From positions 2,294,001-2,358,000 of the forward strand of contig NZ_CP029033.1 of the NCBI RefSeq assembly GCF_003073475.1: a DNA stretch of 64,000 bases. The letters are read 5' to 3'. The position numbers were made by a program, and so were the translations under genes. The notes under the pieces are model-generated. The model was not told where the DNA came from. It made no database searches and was given only the letters and a program-made list of their open reading frames with translations. Below are positions 1 through 8,378 of this stretch, one piece after another (position 1 is the stretch's first letter; every line of letters starts with the position of its first letter). The stretch is from Actinobaculum sp. 313. Its GTDB lineage: Bacteria; Actinomycetota; Actinomycetes; Actinomycetales; Actinomycetaceae.

Positions 1-268
1 GGTTTTCACCTTTGATCTCAAGGGTGGTCGAGCCGCCGGTGAAGCCTTCGTCGATGCTCTCTCGCTGTTTTCGAATGTCGCCAATATCGGCGACGTCCGC
101 TCGTTGGTGATTCACCCCGCCTCCACTACACATTCCCAGATGAACGACGACGAGCTGGCCGCAGCGGGAATCAGTGGCGGTACCGTTCGACTGTCCATTG
201 GCCTGGAAGACATTAGAGACATCCTCGCCGACCTGACCCGCGGCCTGGAAGCCGCAACGTTGGTTTAA
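1..268 (+). CDS. metY: O-acetylhomoserine sulfhydrylase, C-terminal fragment
   Basis: The last 88 codons of a Cys/Met-metabolism PLP enzyme; the 5' part lies outside the window. The frame starts at base 2 and stops at 266-268. The segment SLVIHPASTTHSQM followed by SGGTVRLSIGLEDIRDILAD is the usual C-terminal signature of the O-acetylhomoserine sulfhydrylase/cystathionine gamma-synthase fold; the PLP lysine is upstream and not visible. The family makes homocysteine from O-acetylhomoserine and sulfide. metX, which makes the substrate, begins 5 bases after the stop, so the pair is very likely one operon, and this context favours metY over metB. Confidence 0.88.
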   Translation, partial: VFTFDLKGGRAAGEAFVDALSLFSNVANIGDVRSLVIHPASTTHSQMNDDELAAAGISGGTVRLSIGLEDIRDILADLTRGLEAATLV

Positions 269-273
269 GCACC

Positions 274-1532
274 ATGGCAGATATCAAAGGTCCTCGTTTC
301 CTCGTTGGTCATGCACCGCTTGAGCCGGTGACCGACGCGGAGCCCATCGGGGATTTCGACACGGGTTACCGCCCCGCTCATCGCACCGCCATCCCCGCGT
401 CGGGGGCATGGCGCGAAGGAGACGATCCTGAGGAACGGCAGTTCGAGAACCTGGGACCACTGGAGTTGGAGCTGGGCGGTCGCCTACCCACGGTGTACAT
501 GGCGTACGAAACCTGGGGGAAACTAAACGCGGACGCTTCCAATGCCATTCTGCTCTGCCACGCCCTCACTGGCGATTCGCATGCCACATCCGTCTCCGGC
601 GATAGCGGCTGGTGGAATGAGATCGTCGGCCCCGGAAAGGCGCTGGACACGAATCACTACTTCGTCGTCTGTCCGAATGTTCTCGGGGGCTGCCAGGGCA
701 CAACCGGGCCTGCCTCTTCGGCACCGGACGGGCGACCCTGGGGCCCCGATTTCCCGAAATCACCATCCGCGACATGTGCGCCGCCGAGGCAAAACTGGCG
801 GACCGGCTGGGCGTGCGGCGATGGGCACTCATAGCGGGTGCATCGTTCGGAGGAAACCGGGTGATGGAGTGGGCGGCGTCGTATCCAGAGCGCACCGGAG
901 CCATTGCGGTTCTGGTGTCAGGACCGGCGACGACGGCGGAGCAGATCGCCTACGCACACTTTCAGAAACAGGCGATTATGCAGGACCCCAAGTGGCGCGG
1001 AGGGAACTACTACGATGCCGACGACGGGCAGGGGCCGCACCGAGGGCTCGGCCTCGCCCGCGAGATTGCACACCTGACATACCGCTGCGCGCCGGAACTA
1101 GACACCCGGTTCGGGCGTTTGCCGCAAGGCAGCGAAGACCCGTTGCATGGCGGACGTTACGCGGTTGCCAGCTATTTCGACTATCACGCCTACAAGCTGG
1201 CAATGCGTTTTGATGCCAACTCGTACCTGACGATTACGCAGGCGTTTATCACCCATGACATTGGCCGCGGGCGCGGGGGAACGGATGCCATGCTCGCACG
1301 CCTGACAATGCCCGCTTTGGTGGTGGATGTGGACTCTGACCGGCTGTTCTATCCGGATTACATGCAAACACTTGCGGACAAGCTCCCCGGCTCCAACGGG
1401 GTCGTTACGGTACATTCGCGGCACGGGCACGACGGATTCCTCATCGAGAATGACCAGGTTGCTGAGATTCTGACGGATTTCCTCACGCTACTTGATCCGA
1501 AGTACGCACTGTCGGCAGAGACACCGATCTGA
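274..1532 (+). CDS. metX: Homoserine O-acetyltransferase, one-base frameshift
   Basis: Alpha/beta-hydrolase enzyme that acetylates homoserine with acetyl-CoA, feeding metY just upstream. The first half (from ATG 274, MADIKGPRF) runs through GCQGTTGPASSAPDGRPWG; the second half continues in another frame with PRFPEITIRDM. One base is missing in the G/C run at about 741-747 (TGGGGCCCC); restoring it gives about 419 residues, normal for the family. The nucleophile serine lies in GASFGG (about residue 190; the commoner family form is GGSMGG), the acid in VVDVDSDRLF, and the catalytic histidine in HGHDGF near the C-terminus. No internal stop exists apart from the frame change, so a sequencing error is more likely than a real pseudogene. 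Confidence 0.88.
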
Positions 1533-1552
1533 GGCGCGCCGGGCGGGTTCGC

Positions 1553-3742
1553 TTAAATCTCCCCCAGACTCCGCCCATCGGGAATCTTCCAGACGCGCCA
1601 CCCGTTAATGTTCACGTCGCCTGAGACGGCGCGAGCCGCAAGCGTCGGATCGGTATACGTCTCGCCACCGGCGAGAACGATGGTCCCCCACGGAGTGACG
1701 CGTGCATTCACCGTTACGCCTCGCCGCTGATCTGTCCACGTTACGGCAAACGGTGCATGATTGCGTCGTGCCACGGCCAGCAACCGCCCCGCCGGAGAAA
1801 AAGCATCCTCCTCTGCGGCACGCTCCACGGCATTCGAAGACACCTCTGCGGCGGAGGACTCGGAAATACTGCTCGGCTTCCACGAGGTCTCGTGCTTCGG
1901 CGCCGAGTTCTCCCACAGACGCTGCTCGGCGCGGCGTCGAGACTCCGCCTGGTCACGCAAAGACTGCTCGTAGACCGTCATCGGAATTGAACGCCGTCGA
2001 GACTGTATAGGCGATGGTGTGACCGGTGGCGGTCCAGCGGGCGAGGCACCCGCAGTTTCCTGTACGAGCGCATCGGGCTTGGCGTTCTCTTGCATCGGTT
2101 CAGGTCGCTTCCGGCTCGGCGGCGGTGCGACGAGCGGAATCTCCACCGAGGTCGCCGGAGCTACCGAAGCCGGTGCGTGCAGCTCTCGGCGTGCCGACTC
2201 ACTGCCCCAGGGCCGTTCCTCCTGGCTTCCAAAGCGTGTTGGCACGGCACCGGGGCCGCTTGGATACTGCAGAGTCGCGGCAACCGATGAGTCGTCATGA
2301 GTCGGCGGTAACGCGACGGTGGAAGCATCGATGGGAGTGGCCGGTGAATCGTCCTTCACACGCGTCGCTTCCTGCCGGAGCTGGGCCGATTGAGGCGTCG
2401 GGACGGCCTGCACTGCGCCAGCGATCACCGCGACGTCTGCTGACTCCTGTCGCGCGAGAGGCACGGCTATACGATCAGCGGCGTGAGCACCGGCCTTCCT
2501 GCCCACACGATTCGACGTCGCATTCGACATTTGGACGGTTGAAGACGGGGACTGGCCCACTTCCGCCGCTTCGCTACCCGACGCCGCTGGGGACAGAACA
2601 GTCGTTGACTCATCGTCACCGTTTCCACGGATAAGGTTACGTAGCCGGTGCGAATGCCGACGTCGACGCCGCGGCGTTTGCTCCGCCAATTCGAACGTCT
2701 CGCCACCGACGGCGGAATTAGCTGACGCAGCGGTTACTGCCGAGGCAGCCGCACCTTGCGACGGTGCTCCGCTACCCCCCGCCCACACAGGTGATGTGGG
2801 CATGGGCATGGCGCCTGCCTGAACGACTTGGTCGCCATTCCCAGCCGTATCAAGCTCCGACGACGTGTCGACGCCCCGCCGCTCTTCGCGTGCAGCGGAA
2901 GCATGCGAATTTGCGCGAAGTTCGGCTCGTCGCCGTCGTGCGGCAACCTCAGCAGCCCCGGGCTGTTCATCCCGTGATGCCGCAGCTGCGGGGGAAGCCG
3001 CCGAGCTCGGCGTCGCCGCTGATGTCGGCGAGGCAACCGATCCGGCGGATGTGGCCGACGGCGCGGACGCGGTAGACGCCGCAGAGAGCGCGGACAGTGC
3101 AGAAACTGCCGAAGCGGCAGACGCGGCGGACTGCCGCGATATCAGTGATCCACCCGAGCCGGCTGCAGCACCGAGTACCGTGCTCAGCGAGGTGATTTGC
3201 GGGCGAACCTTATCGAGCGACACAAGCACACGTGCCCCAGCGTGATGCAAAGAAGCAATATGGACTTCAACATCCCCGCTTGCCAGCGCATCGATTGCCG
3301 GCCGTACACCTTCGGCGACCCCGAGAACGATGAGGAATAAGCGTGGACCGGAAGCAGGGTGAGGCGGGCACGAATCGATGAAGCTCTTCCAATCACGGGG
3401 GAACTTCTTCGCCCCCGGCGCGTACAAGGAGGCAAGTCGAGACGAACTCAGATCCGCATGACGACCTGCACGTACCAACGCCCCCATTAGTTCATCGGCG
3501 CTCAGCCGTTCCAACACCTCGACGGTGACAATCTGACCGGTGGGATCCAGCGCGATGAGGGACTCCCGGATGGAGCCGACATCGGGCTCGCTCGTCCAGG
3601 CCACGGGAAACAGTGGAGCTTCGATAAGGTCAAGGGCTCGCTCACGGATTGCCGCCAGAGCCTCTTTCACCACGGCAGAGCCACTCGCGTCAACGGGATG
3701 GGCAGGAACCAACCGCCCATTCTCCAAGGCGAAAACCGCCAT
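1553..3742 (-). CDS. Large disordered protein with C-terminal RAMA-like domain
   Basis: 729 residues from ATG 3742 (MAVFALENGR), chosen because AGAAGGGA sits 8 bases upstream; an upstream in-frame ATG would add 17 residues without a ribosome site. Residues 1-190 form a compact domain I do not recognise, containing WKSFIDSCPPHPASGPRLF. About 200-245 is a run of Ala-Ser repeats, and the stretch to about 600 is low-complexity and charged, with an RRRRRH patch. The last 75 residues (WGTIVLAGGETYTDPTLAA, then NGWRVWKIPDG) resemble the RAMA/DUF4357 fold found in restriction- and modification-associated proteins: a small beta sheet, a P-x-x-A-A-R-A-V helix, and NGWxxW. It stands alone, convergent with metX. 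No catalytic motif is visible, so the role is unknown; nucleic-acid binding is inference. Confidence 0.7.
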   Translation of the reverse strand: MAVFALENGRLVPAHPVDASGSAVVKEALAAIRERALDLIEAPLFPVAWTSEPDVGSIRESLIALDPTGQIVTVEVLERLSADELMGALVRAGRHADLSSSRLASLYAPGAKKFPRDWKSFIDSCPPHPASGPRLFLIVLGVAEGVRPAIDALASGDVEVHIASLHHAGARVLVSLDKVRPQITSLSTVLGAAAGSGGSLISRQSAASAASAVSALSALSAASTASAPSATSAGSVASPTSAATPSSAASPAAAASRDEQPGAAEVAARRRRAELRANSHASAAREERRGVDTSSELDTAGNGDQVVQAGAMPMPTSPVWAGGSGAPSQGAAASAVTAASANSAVGGETFELAEQTPRRRRRHSHRLRNLIRGNGDDESTTVLSPAASGSEAAEVGQSPSSTVQMSNATSNRVGRKAGAHAADRIAVPLARQESADVAVIAGAVQAVPTPQSAQLRQEATRVKDDSPATPIDASTVALPPTHDDSSVAATLQYPSGPGAVPTRFGSQEERPWGSESARRELHAPASVAPATSVEIPLVAPPPSRKRPEPMQENAKPDALVQETAGASPAGPPPVTPSPIQSRRRSIPMTVYEQSLRDQAESRRRAEQRLWENSAPKHETSWKPSSISESSAAEVSSNAVERAAEEDAFSPAGRLLAVARRNHAPFAVTWTDQRRGVTVNARVTPWGTIVLAGGETYTDPTLAARAVSGDVNINGWRVWKIPDGRSLGEI

Positions 3743-4148
3743 GAGATAAATCCCTTCTGCACGTCCACCCGCCGAATATGATCTCGGCACCAACCAAGCC
3801 TAACCGACTCACGGCTGGAAACACGCCACGCCAGGCGGAGCGTTATCAGATTTTGACCTTCCGTCCTTGCGTGCGCAGGCACAGGAATCCGTTCAGTTCC
3901 TCCGCATTCGCAAAGTCGAGTAACACCCATCTAAGAGAATTGCGTGAATGTGCTACCCGCAGTCCGTACAGTCACGACCCAATTGGTTGATCGAGTATAT
4001 CCTCTTCACCTACGGATTAGCTACTCGGCTACCACCATGTTCCCCTGGCAAGCGCCGACAACATGTACATACGCAGTATGTGACCCGGTTACCGAGTGAA
4101 CACAGCTTCCCACCGACCCGTCTGCACCCCTGCTGACAGGGGGCCTCT
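3743..4148. other. Intergenic stretch, nothing recognised
   Basis: 406 bases between the RAMA-like gene, whose promoter must lie here, and the 3' end of the FAD/Fe-S gene. No RNA gene, convincing promoter or terminator was found. Short open frames here lack ribosome sites and look like chance. Confidence 0.5.
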
Positions 4149-7043
4149 TCATGCCGATGTTCGACGTCCAACACCTCGACCGTAACAGAGCAGCTCAGCC
4201 AGGTGAACACCCTGCGCACCGGCCAGCTGCTGCGCCTGCGTCCGGCAGGAAAAGCCGTCGGCTAAGAAAACCGAATGAGAGGATGCCGCCCGCAGTGTCG
4301 GCAGAAGATGCTGCTCCGCAATCGCCACCGAGACTTCGTAGTGCCCTTTCTCCATTCCAAAGTTTCCGGCAAGGCCGCAGCAGCCGCTAACGGTTCTGAT
4401 CTGCGCTCCTGTTCGACGCAGCAGCTCTTCGTCGGCTTTCCATCCCATCACCGAGTAGTGGTGACAATGCGGTTGGGCGATTATCTCCAGGCCGGTGAGG
4501 TCGGGAAGCTCGAGGCTTTCCGGGCCAATCGGGGTGGGGGCAGTGAACAGTTCCGCCAGCGTGTACGTCATCCCCGCTACGAGCACGCTACGCGCATCAC
4601 CGGGCAGGAGGTCAACAGCATCCGAACGCAGAACCGCCGTACAAGACGGCTCGACCCCTACAATCGGAATACCGCTTGCGGCGAATGGTGCCAAGATCTC
4701 CAGTAGCTGAGTCAGCTTCTTCTTTGCCGTGTCTAGCTGCCCAGTCGTGATCCAAGTCAGCCCGCAACATGCCGAAGCATCGGGCAATAGTACCGTATAT
4801 CCGGCTCGTTGCAGCAACGTTACCGCCGCCCGAGCTCCGCGCGTATCGAGAGTCTCCGAGAACGAATCGGCCCACAGCACCACGTAGCGTTGTCCGGAAA
4901 GCCTTCCCTCCGGTGGAGAGTCGGCCTGCCGTTCCCGCCGTTCGAGATTCCGCGCCTCGACGCTGCGGGAGAATCTGCGCGTTGCGAAGCCGGGCATGCC
5001 TCGGCGCGGATCCACCCCCACCGCACGGAAACCAAGCCTGCGCAGCGGAGCAATTCCCATCACCGAATTGGCGATGCGTGCCACGAGGGGGACTCGGGTC
5101 ACAAGCGCGGTGAGCCACGGTAGTCTGCCCAAAGTGTAGTGAGTACGCGGTCGAAGCTTCCCGCGGTAGGCACGGAACAGTACCTCACTGCGGTAACGTG
5201 CCACGTCAATTCCCGTCGGGCAATCCCGCGAGCACGCCTTACACGCCAGGCACAGGTCCAAAGACTCGAGAACCTCCGAACTGTCCCAGGCGGAAACGAG
5301 CGACCCTCCGTTTGCGAGTTCTTGTAAAACTCTGGCGCGGCCCCGGGTTACATCCTTCTCGTTGCCGGTCGCGGCATAGGAGGGACACATGAAGAAGCCC
5401 TGCTCGAAACGATCAGCCCGGCAGTTTCCCACACCGGTGCACCGGTGGACGGCACGTGTGAAGTCGCCGTCGTCCTCCTGAAAGTGGAAGCCGCCCGCGT
5501 ATCCGATTGACTTGGCGGCCGGTCTGCGCAACGCCGCGTCAAGCGGATCGGGATCAACGAGAACACCCGGGTTGAGAAGACCGTCCGGATCGAACAGCGC
5601 CTTGACTCCGGAGAACAGTTGCATGACGTCACGCGAGTACATCCGCGGCAGCATTTCCGAACGCGCACGCCCATCACCATGTTCACCCGACAGGCTGCCA
5701 CCGTGAGCGACGACGAGGTCCGCCGCACGTTCCATGAAGCTACGGAAAACGGGCCGTCCAGGATCCCCTTCGAACGGGAAGTCAATGCGCAGATGGACGC
5801 AACCATCACCAAAATGGCCGTACATCAGCCCGTCGAGGTTCATCTCATCAAGGAGGGCTCGCAGCTCCCGCAGATAAGCGCCCAGTCGCTCTGGTGGCAC
5901 GGCGGAGTCCTCCCAGCCGGGCCATGCGGGCGCGTCGGCGGGCGTCCGGCCACCCAGTCCGGCACCGTCAGCTCGAATACGCCACAGCGCGGTCGCCTCC
6001 GGTCCAGCAAGGCAGATGCGCACCGCGGCGGTATGTGCGGCTGCGGCTAGACCTTCCGCCCTTCGCAGCACCTCCGCTTCGCTCTCGCCTTCTCGCGCGC
6101 CGATCTCGATGAGCAACCAGCCGCCGCCGGGTGGTAGGTCCGGCACGCCACCCTTCGCACGGCGCACAACATCAACGAGGCGTGCATCCATTCCCTCCAC
6201 AGCCAGCGGATCGAATGCGAGGAGGGCGGGCACGTCATCCGCCGCCGTCGGCATATCCGGATAGCCCAGCACAACTAGCGCGGGCTTAGTCGGCACGGGC
6301 ACCAGGCGCAACGTCGCCTCCGTGGTGATCATGAGTGTGCCTTCGCTTCCCACCAGGAACCGGCCCAGATCACGACCATTCTCCGGCAGCAAATGCTCCA
6401 GCGAGTATCCGGAGACCTGTCGTTTGAAGCGCCCCAGATCGGTGCGGATCTCGGCAAGATGAGCGTCGACCAGTTCATTCAGGCCCGGGATGGCATCCGT
6501 TCCCCGAGCAGTGTCCAACTCGCTTCCATCGGCAAGAAAACCCCGCAAACGCAGTACATTATCGGCCGTCCGCCCATATGCAACCGCGTGTGGACCGCAG
6601 GCGTTATTGCCTATCATGCCGCCCAGTGTGGCGCGATTCTGCGTGGAGGGGTCAGGACCGAAGCGCAGACCAAACGGCGCGGCAGCCTTCTGCAGGTCGG
6701 TCATGATGACACCCGGTTGCACGCGCGCCGTGCGCTGCACAGGATCGATTTCCAACACCCGGTTCATATACCGGGAAAAGTCGAGGACAATACCGGAGCC
6801 AATCGCATTACCGGCGCACGACGTTCCACCACCGCGGGAGGTGACAGGGACTCCGACATCACGTGCCACCGCGAGCACCCACCGTACGTCGTCGTCGTTG
6901 CGTGGGAAGACGACCACTTGCGGAGGTATTCGATAGTTGGAGGCGTCGGTGGCATATTCCGCGCGCCGCCGTGCCGAGGCATCCACCTCGCCACGAATGC
7001 GTTCACGTAGCCGGGCAGCAAGCTCCTCAGTACCTAGACTCAT
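4149..7043 (-). CDS. FAD-linked D-2-hydroxyacid dehydrogenase with fused Fe-S/CCG domains (YdiJ-like)
   Basis: 964 residues from ATG 7043 (MSLGTEELAARL) with AGGAGG just upstream; the longer open frame to 7376 has no start support. Order: FAD-binding type 4 domain at about 45-230 (PVTSRGGGTSCAGNAIGSG); FAD-oxidase C-terminal domain to about 520; cysteines CTGVGNC at about 535 and a ferredoxin motif CLACKACSRDCPTG at about 600; two CCG domains (ACCGLTW at about 759, GCCGLAGNFG at about 897). This order and length match YdiJ-type D-2-hydroxyglutarate/D-lactate dehydrogenases, which pass electrons from a 2-hydroxyacid through FAD to Fe-S centres. The exact substrate cannot be read from the sequence. 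It is a single gene with no operon partner. Confidence 0.85.
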   Translation of the reverse strand: MSLGTEELAARLRERIRGEVDASARRRAEYATDASNYRIPPQVVVFPRNDDDVRWVLAVARDVGVPVTSRGGGTSCAGNAIGSGIVLDFSRYMNRVLEIDPVQRTARVQPGVIMTDLQKAAAPFGLRFGPDPSTQNRATLGGMIGNNACGPHAVAYGRTADNVLRLRGFLADGSELDTARGTDAIPGLNELVDAHLAEIRTDLGRFKRQVSGYSLEHLLPENGRDLGRFLVGSEGTLMITTEATLRLVPVPTKPALVVLGYPDMPTAADDVPALLAFDPLAVEGMDARLVDVVRRAKGGVPDLPPGGGWLLIEIGAREGESEAEVLRRAEGLAAAAHTAAVRICLAGPEATALWRIRADGAGLGGRTPADAPAWPGWEDSAVPPERLGAYLRELRALLDEMNLDGLMYGHFGDGCVHLRIDFPFEGDPGRPVFRSFMERAADLVVAHGGSLSGEHGDGRARSEMLPRMYSRDVMQLFSGVKALFDPDGLLNPGVLVDPDPLDAALRRPAAKSIGYAGGFHFQEDDGDFTRAVHRCTGVGNCRADRFEQGFFMCPSYAATGNEKDVTRGRARVLQELANGGSLVSAWDSSEVLESLDLCLACKACSRDCPTGIDVARYRSEVLFRAYRGKLRPRTHYTLGRLPWLTALVTRVPLVARIANSVMGIAPLRRLGFRAVGVDPRRGMPGFATRRFSRSVEARNLERRERQADSPPEGRLSGQRYVVLWADSFSETLDTRGARAAVTLLQRAGYTVLLPDASACCGLTWITTGQLDTAKKKLTQLLEILAPFAASGIPIVGVEPSCTAVLRSDAVDLLPGDARSVLVAGMTYTLAELFTAPTPIGPESLELPDLTGLEIIAQPHCHHYSVMGWKADEELLRRTGAQIRTVSGCCGLAGNFGMEKGHYEVSVAIAEQHLLPTLRAASSHSVFLADGFSCRTQAQQLAGAQGVHLAELLCYGRGVGRRTSA

Positions 7044-7294
7044 GGCACCTCCTGCCCATATTGTGCACGGAAGCCAGTCGCCACCAGTAACGGTATCCGC
7101 AGCATGGGAAACCCTCACCGCAACGTATGGAGCCGTAACGCCCCGATATGCCACGGTGGCACTTCTAGGGCGCGACCACGCATACGCCAGCCGCAGAGTT
7201 AGCCCACAAACGGCTCCATTGTGTATCACGGAGGCAACAAAACAGCCACCCGCCCCATCGTGCGAATGCTGCACCCCAGAAGTAACAACGCCCG

Positions 7295-7330
7295 CATGAC
7301 GCAGGAGTAAGCCCACATGACGCAGGAGTA
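7295..7330. repeat. Short tandem duplication, 15-bp unit
   Basis: CATGACGCAGGAGTA occurs at 7295-7309 and again at 7316-7330, a period of 21 bases. It is one of many short intergenic duplications in this window. Confidence 0.75.
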
Positions 7331-7424
7331 GCACTGGTGATGGGGCCGTCTCGAGTCGGCGACAGGTCCCACCCACATTAGGTAGCCTGAACTAGGTGAT
7401 ATGAACAGACTTGCGTCTACACCA

Positions 7425-7830
7425 AGGCAAAATTCCACAGCCCGTGTAGCACAATCACCACCCACAGGGAGCCTGTTCACCGACGCACACAGCACAGTGC
7501 CACGCCTCCAACGATACCGGCGATGAGGACCTGTCCGATCACCTTCACCGCCGAGGCACCGAGAAGCAGCTTGGGAAGGTGCCGAAGGCCGAAAAGCACT
7601 CAGGTGAACACGAGAGACCACTTTTCGCTCTACTGCTTACGCGCTTCGGTCAGTGCAAAACCATGGAAGGCAAGTTCTTCCGTGAAGCCAACCATCAGCG
7701 TCGTCACGAGCAGCGCCAGCACAAGCGAGGCCCCGCATCGCCGATTCGGGTTGCTCCGCGTACAATCCCCACCACCGCGATGACGAGGGGAAGCGCAGCT
7801 CCGGCTGTGATCGCTGACCACGTCTAAGCT
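7425..7830 (-). pseudogene. CPBP (CAAX/abortive-infection) membrane protease remnant
   Basis: Read on the minus strand, one frame gives VGFTEELAFHGFALTEARKQ, stop, then VLFGLRHLPKLLLG, then GQVLIAGIVGGVAL, stop, then TGSLWVVIVLHGLWNFAL. These are the conserved blocks of CPBP intramembrane metalloproteases in the right order: the EExxxR-like motif (here EELAFHG, with His in place of Arg), FGxxH, and a C-terminal LHxxWN block. The frame has a TAG and two TGA stops. Upstream, AITAGAALPLVIAVVGIV continues in a different frame, so there is also a frameshift, and the N-terminus is missing. Several independent lesions mean real decay, unlike the single-base breaks elsewhere in the window. I infer that it was once an intact membrane protease gene. 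Confidence 0.72.
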
Positions 7831-7979
7831 ACGTACTCGCCGCACCCCACCATCAACAAACTTACTGAGTAAGTACACTGTACTCGCTCGCGCATCTTCT
7901 TGCAGTTCACGGCACGAGTCGCCCACACCTACCGCGAGGCAGGCGCCCGCCCCGAAACTGCATCCGCCCCGCGTGAGCC

Positions 7980-8378
7980 CTAGATGGTCAGCGGGCAGCC
8001 CGCACAGTGGACGCGCGCTTCATCTGAGAGTGCGGTGGTATGGCAGGCGCCAAGTCCGGAGGAACAGAAGGACTGCGCGTCGTCAAGGATTCCAATGCGG
8101 TCGTAATGGTCGAGCATGGTTCGTACGAAGACCTCGGAAACTCCTACCTTCACGGCGATTGCGTGAACGGTGCCACCGGCCCGTAGTTCCTCCAACACCC
8201 GTACCGCAACCATGCCTCGCTTAGACGTATTCTCCGCCGCACCGGAAGGCCGCGCCTCCAGCAGCCGGGAACGAACAGGAACCTCCGACGTCGACGAGCG
8301 AAGGGAAGTGTCCGACGCCGCACGGCCACTCGCGTTCGGGCGTCGAACAGCGTAAAGCGGAAGGAGCCGCGGCGTCAT
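7980..8378 (-). CDS. FeoC-like winged-helix protein with C-terminal cysteine cluster
   Basis: 132 residues. The start ATG 8378 overlaps the feoB stop in ATGA, so translation is coupled. Residues about 55-100 (VRVLEELRAGGTVHAIAVKV, then VSEVFVRTMLDHYDRIGIL) look like a small winged helix. The tail holds four cysteines in CSSGLGAC and CAGCPL, similar in style to FeoC proteins, in which cysteines bind an Fe-S cluster or metal. The N-terminal 50 residues are Arg/Ser-rich and unremarkable. The position as third gene of a feoA-feoB operon is the main reason for the FeoC-like call; sequence likeness to enterobacterial FeoC is low. A role as regulator or stability partner of FeoB is inference. Confidence 0.65.
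   Translation of the reverse strand: MTPRLLPLYAVRRPNASGRAASDTSLRSSTSEVPVRSRLLEARPSGAAENTSKRGMVAVRVLEELRAGGTVHAIAVKVGVSEVFVRTMLDHYDRIGILDDAQSFCSSGLGACHTTALSDEARVHCAGCPLTI

Larger units (their letters stand above)
7044..7979. other. Intergenic region holding a decayed gene
   Basis: Between the YdiJ-like gene and the feo operon. Apart from the CPBP protease remnant (7425-7830) and a short direct repeat (7295-7330), I see no intact gene. The part at 7044-7290 must hold the promoter of the YdiJ-like gene, but no clear -35/-10 pair stands out. Confidence 0.5.

Noticed and set aside
7044-7376. The 111-residue upstream extension of the FAD/Fe-S dehydrogenase
   Set aside because: It has no family similarity, and ATG 7043 has AGGAGG directly upstream.
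7377-7979. In-frame TGA codons in the CPBP remnant as a sign of TGA recoding
   Set aside because: A TAG and a frameshift are also present, and every other gene in the window uses TGA as a normal stop, so decay is the simpler explanation.
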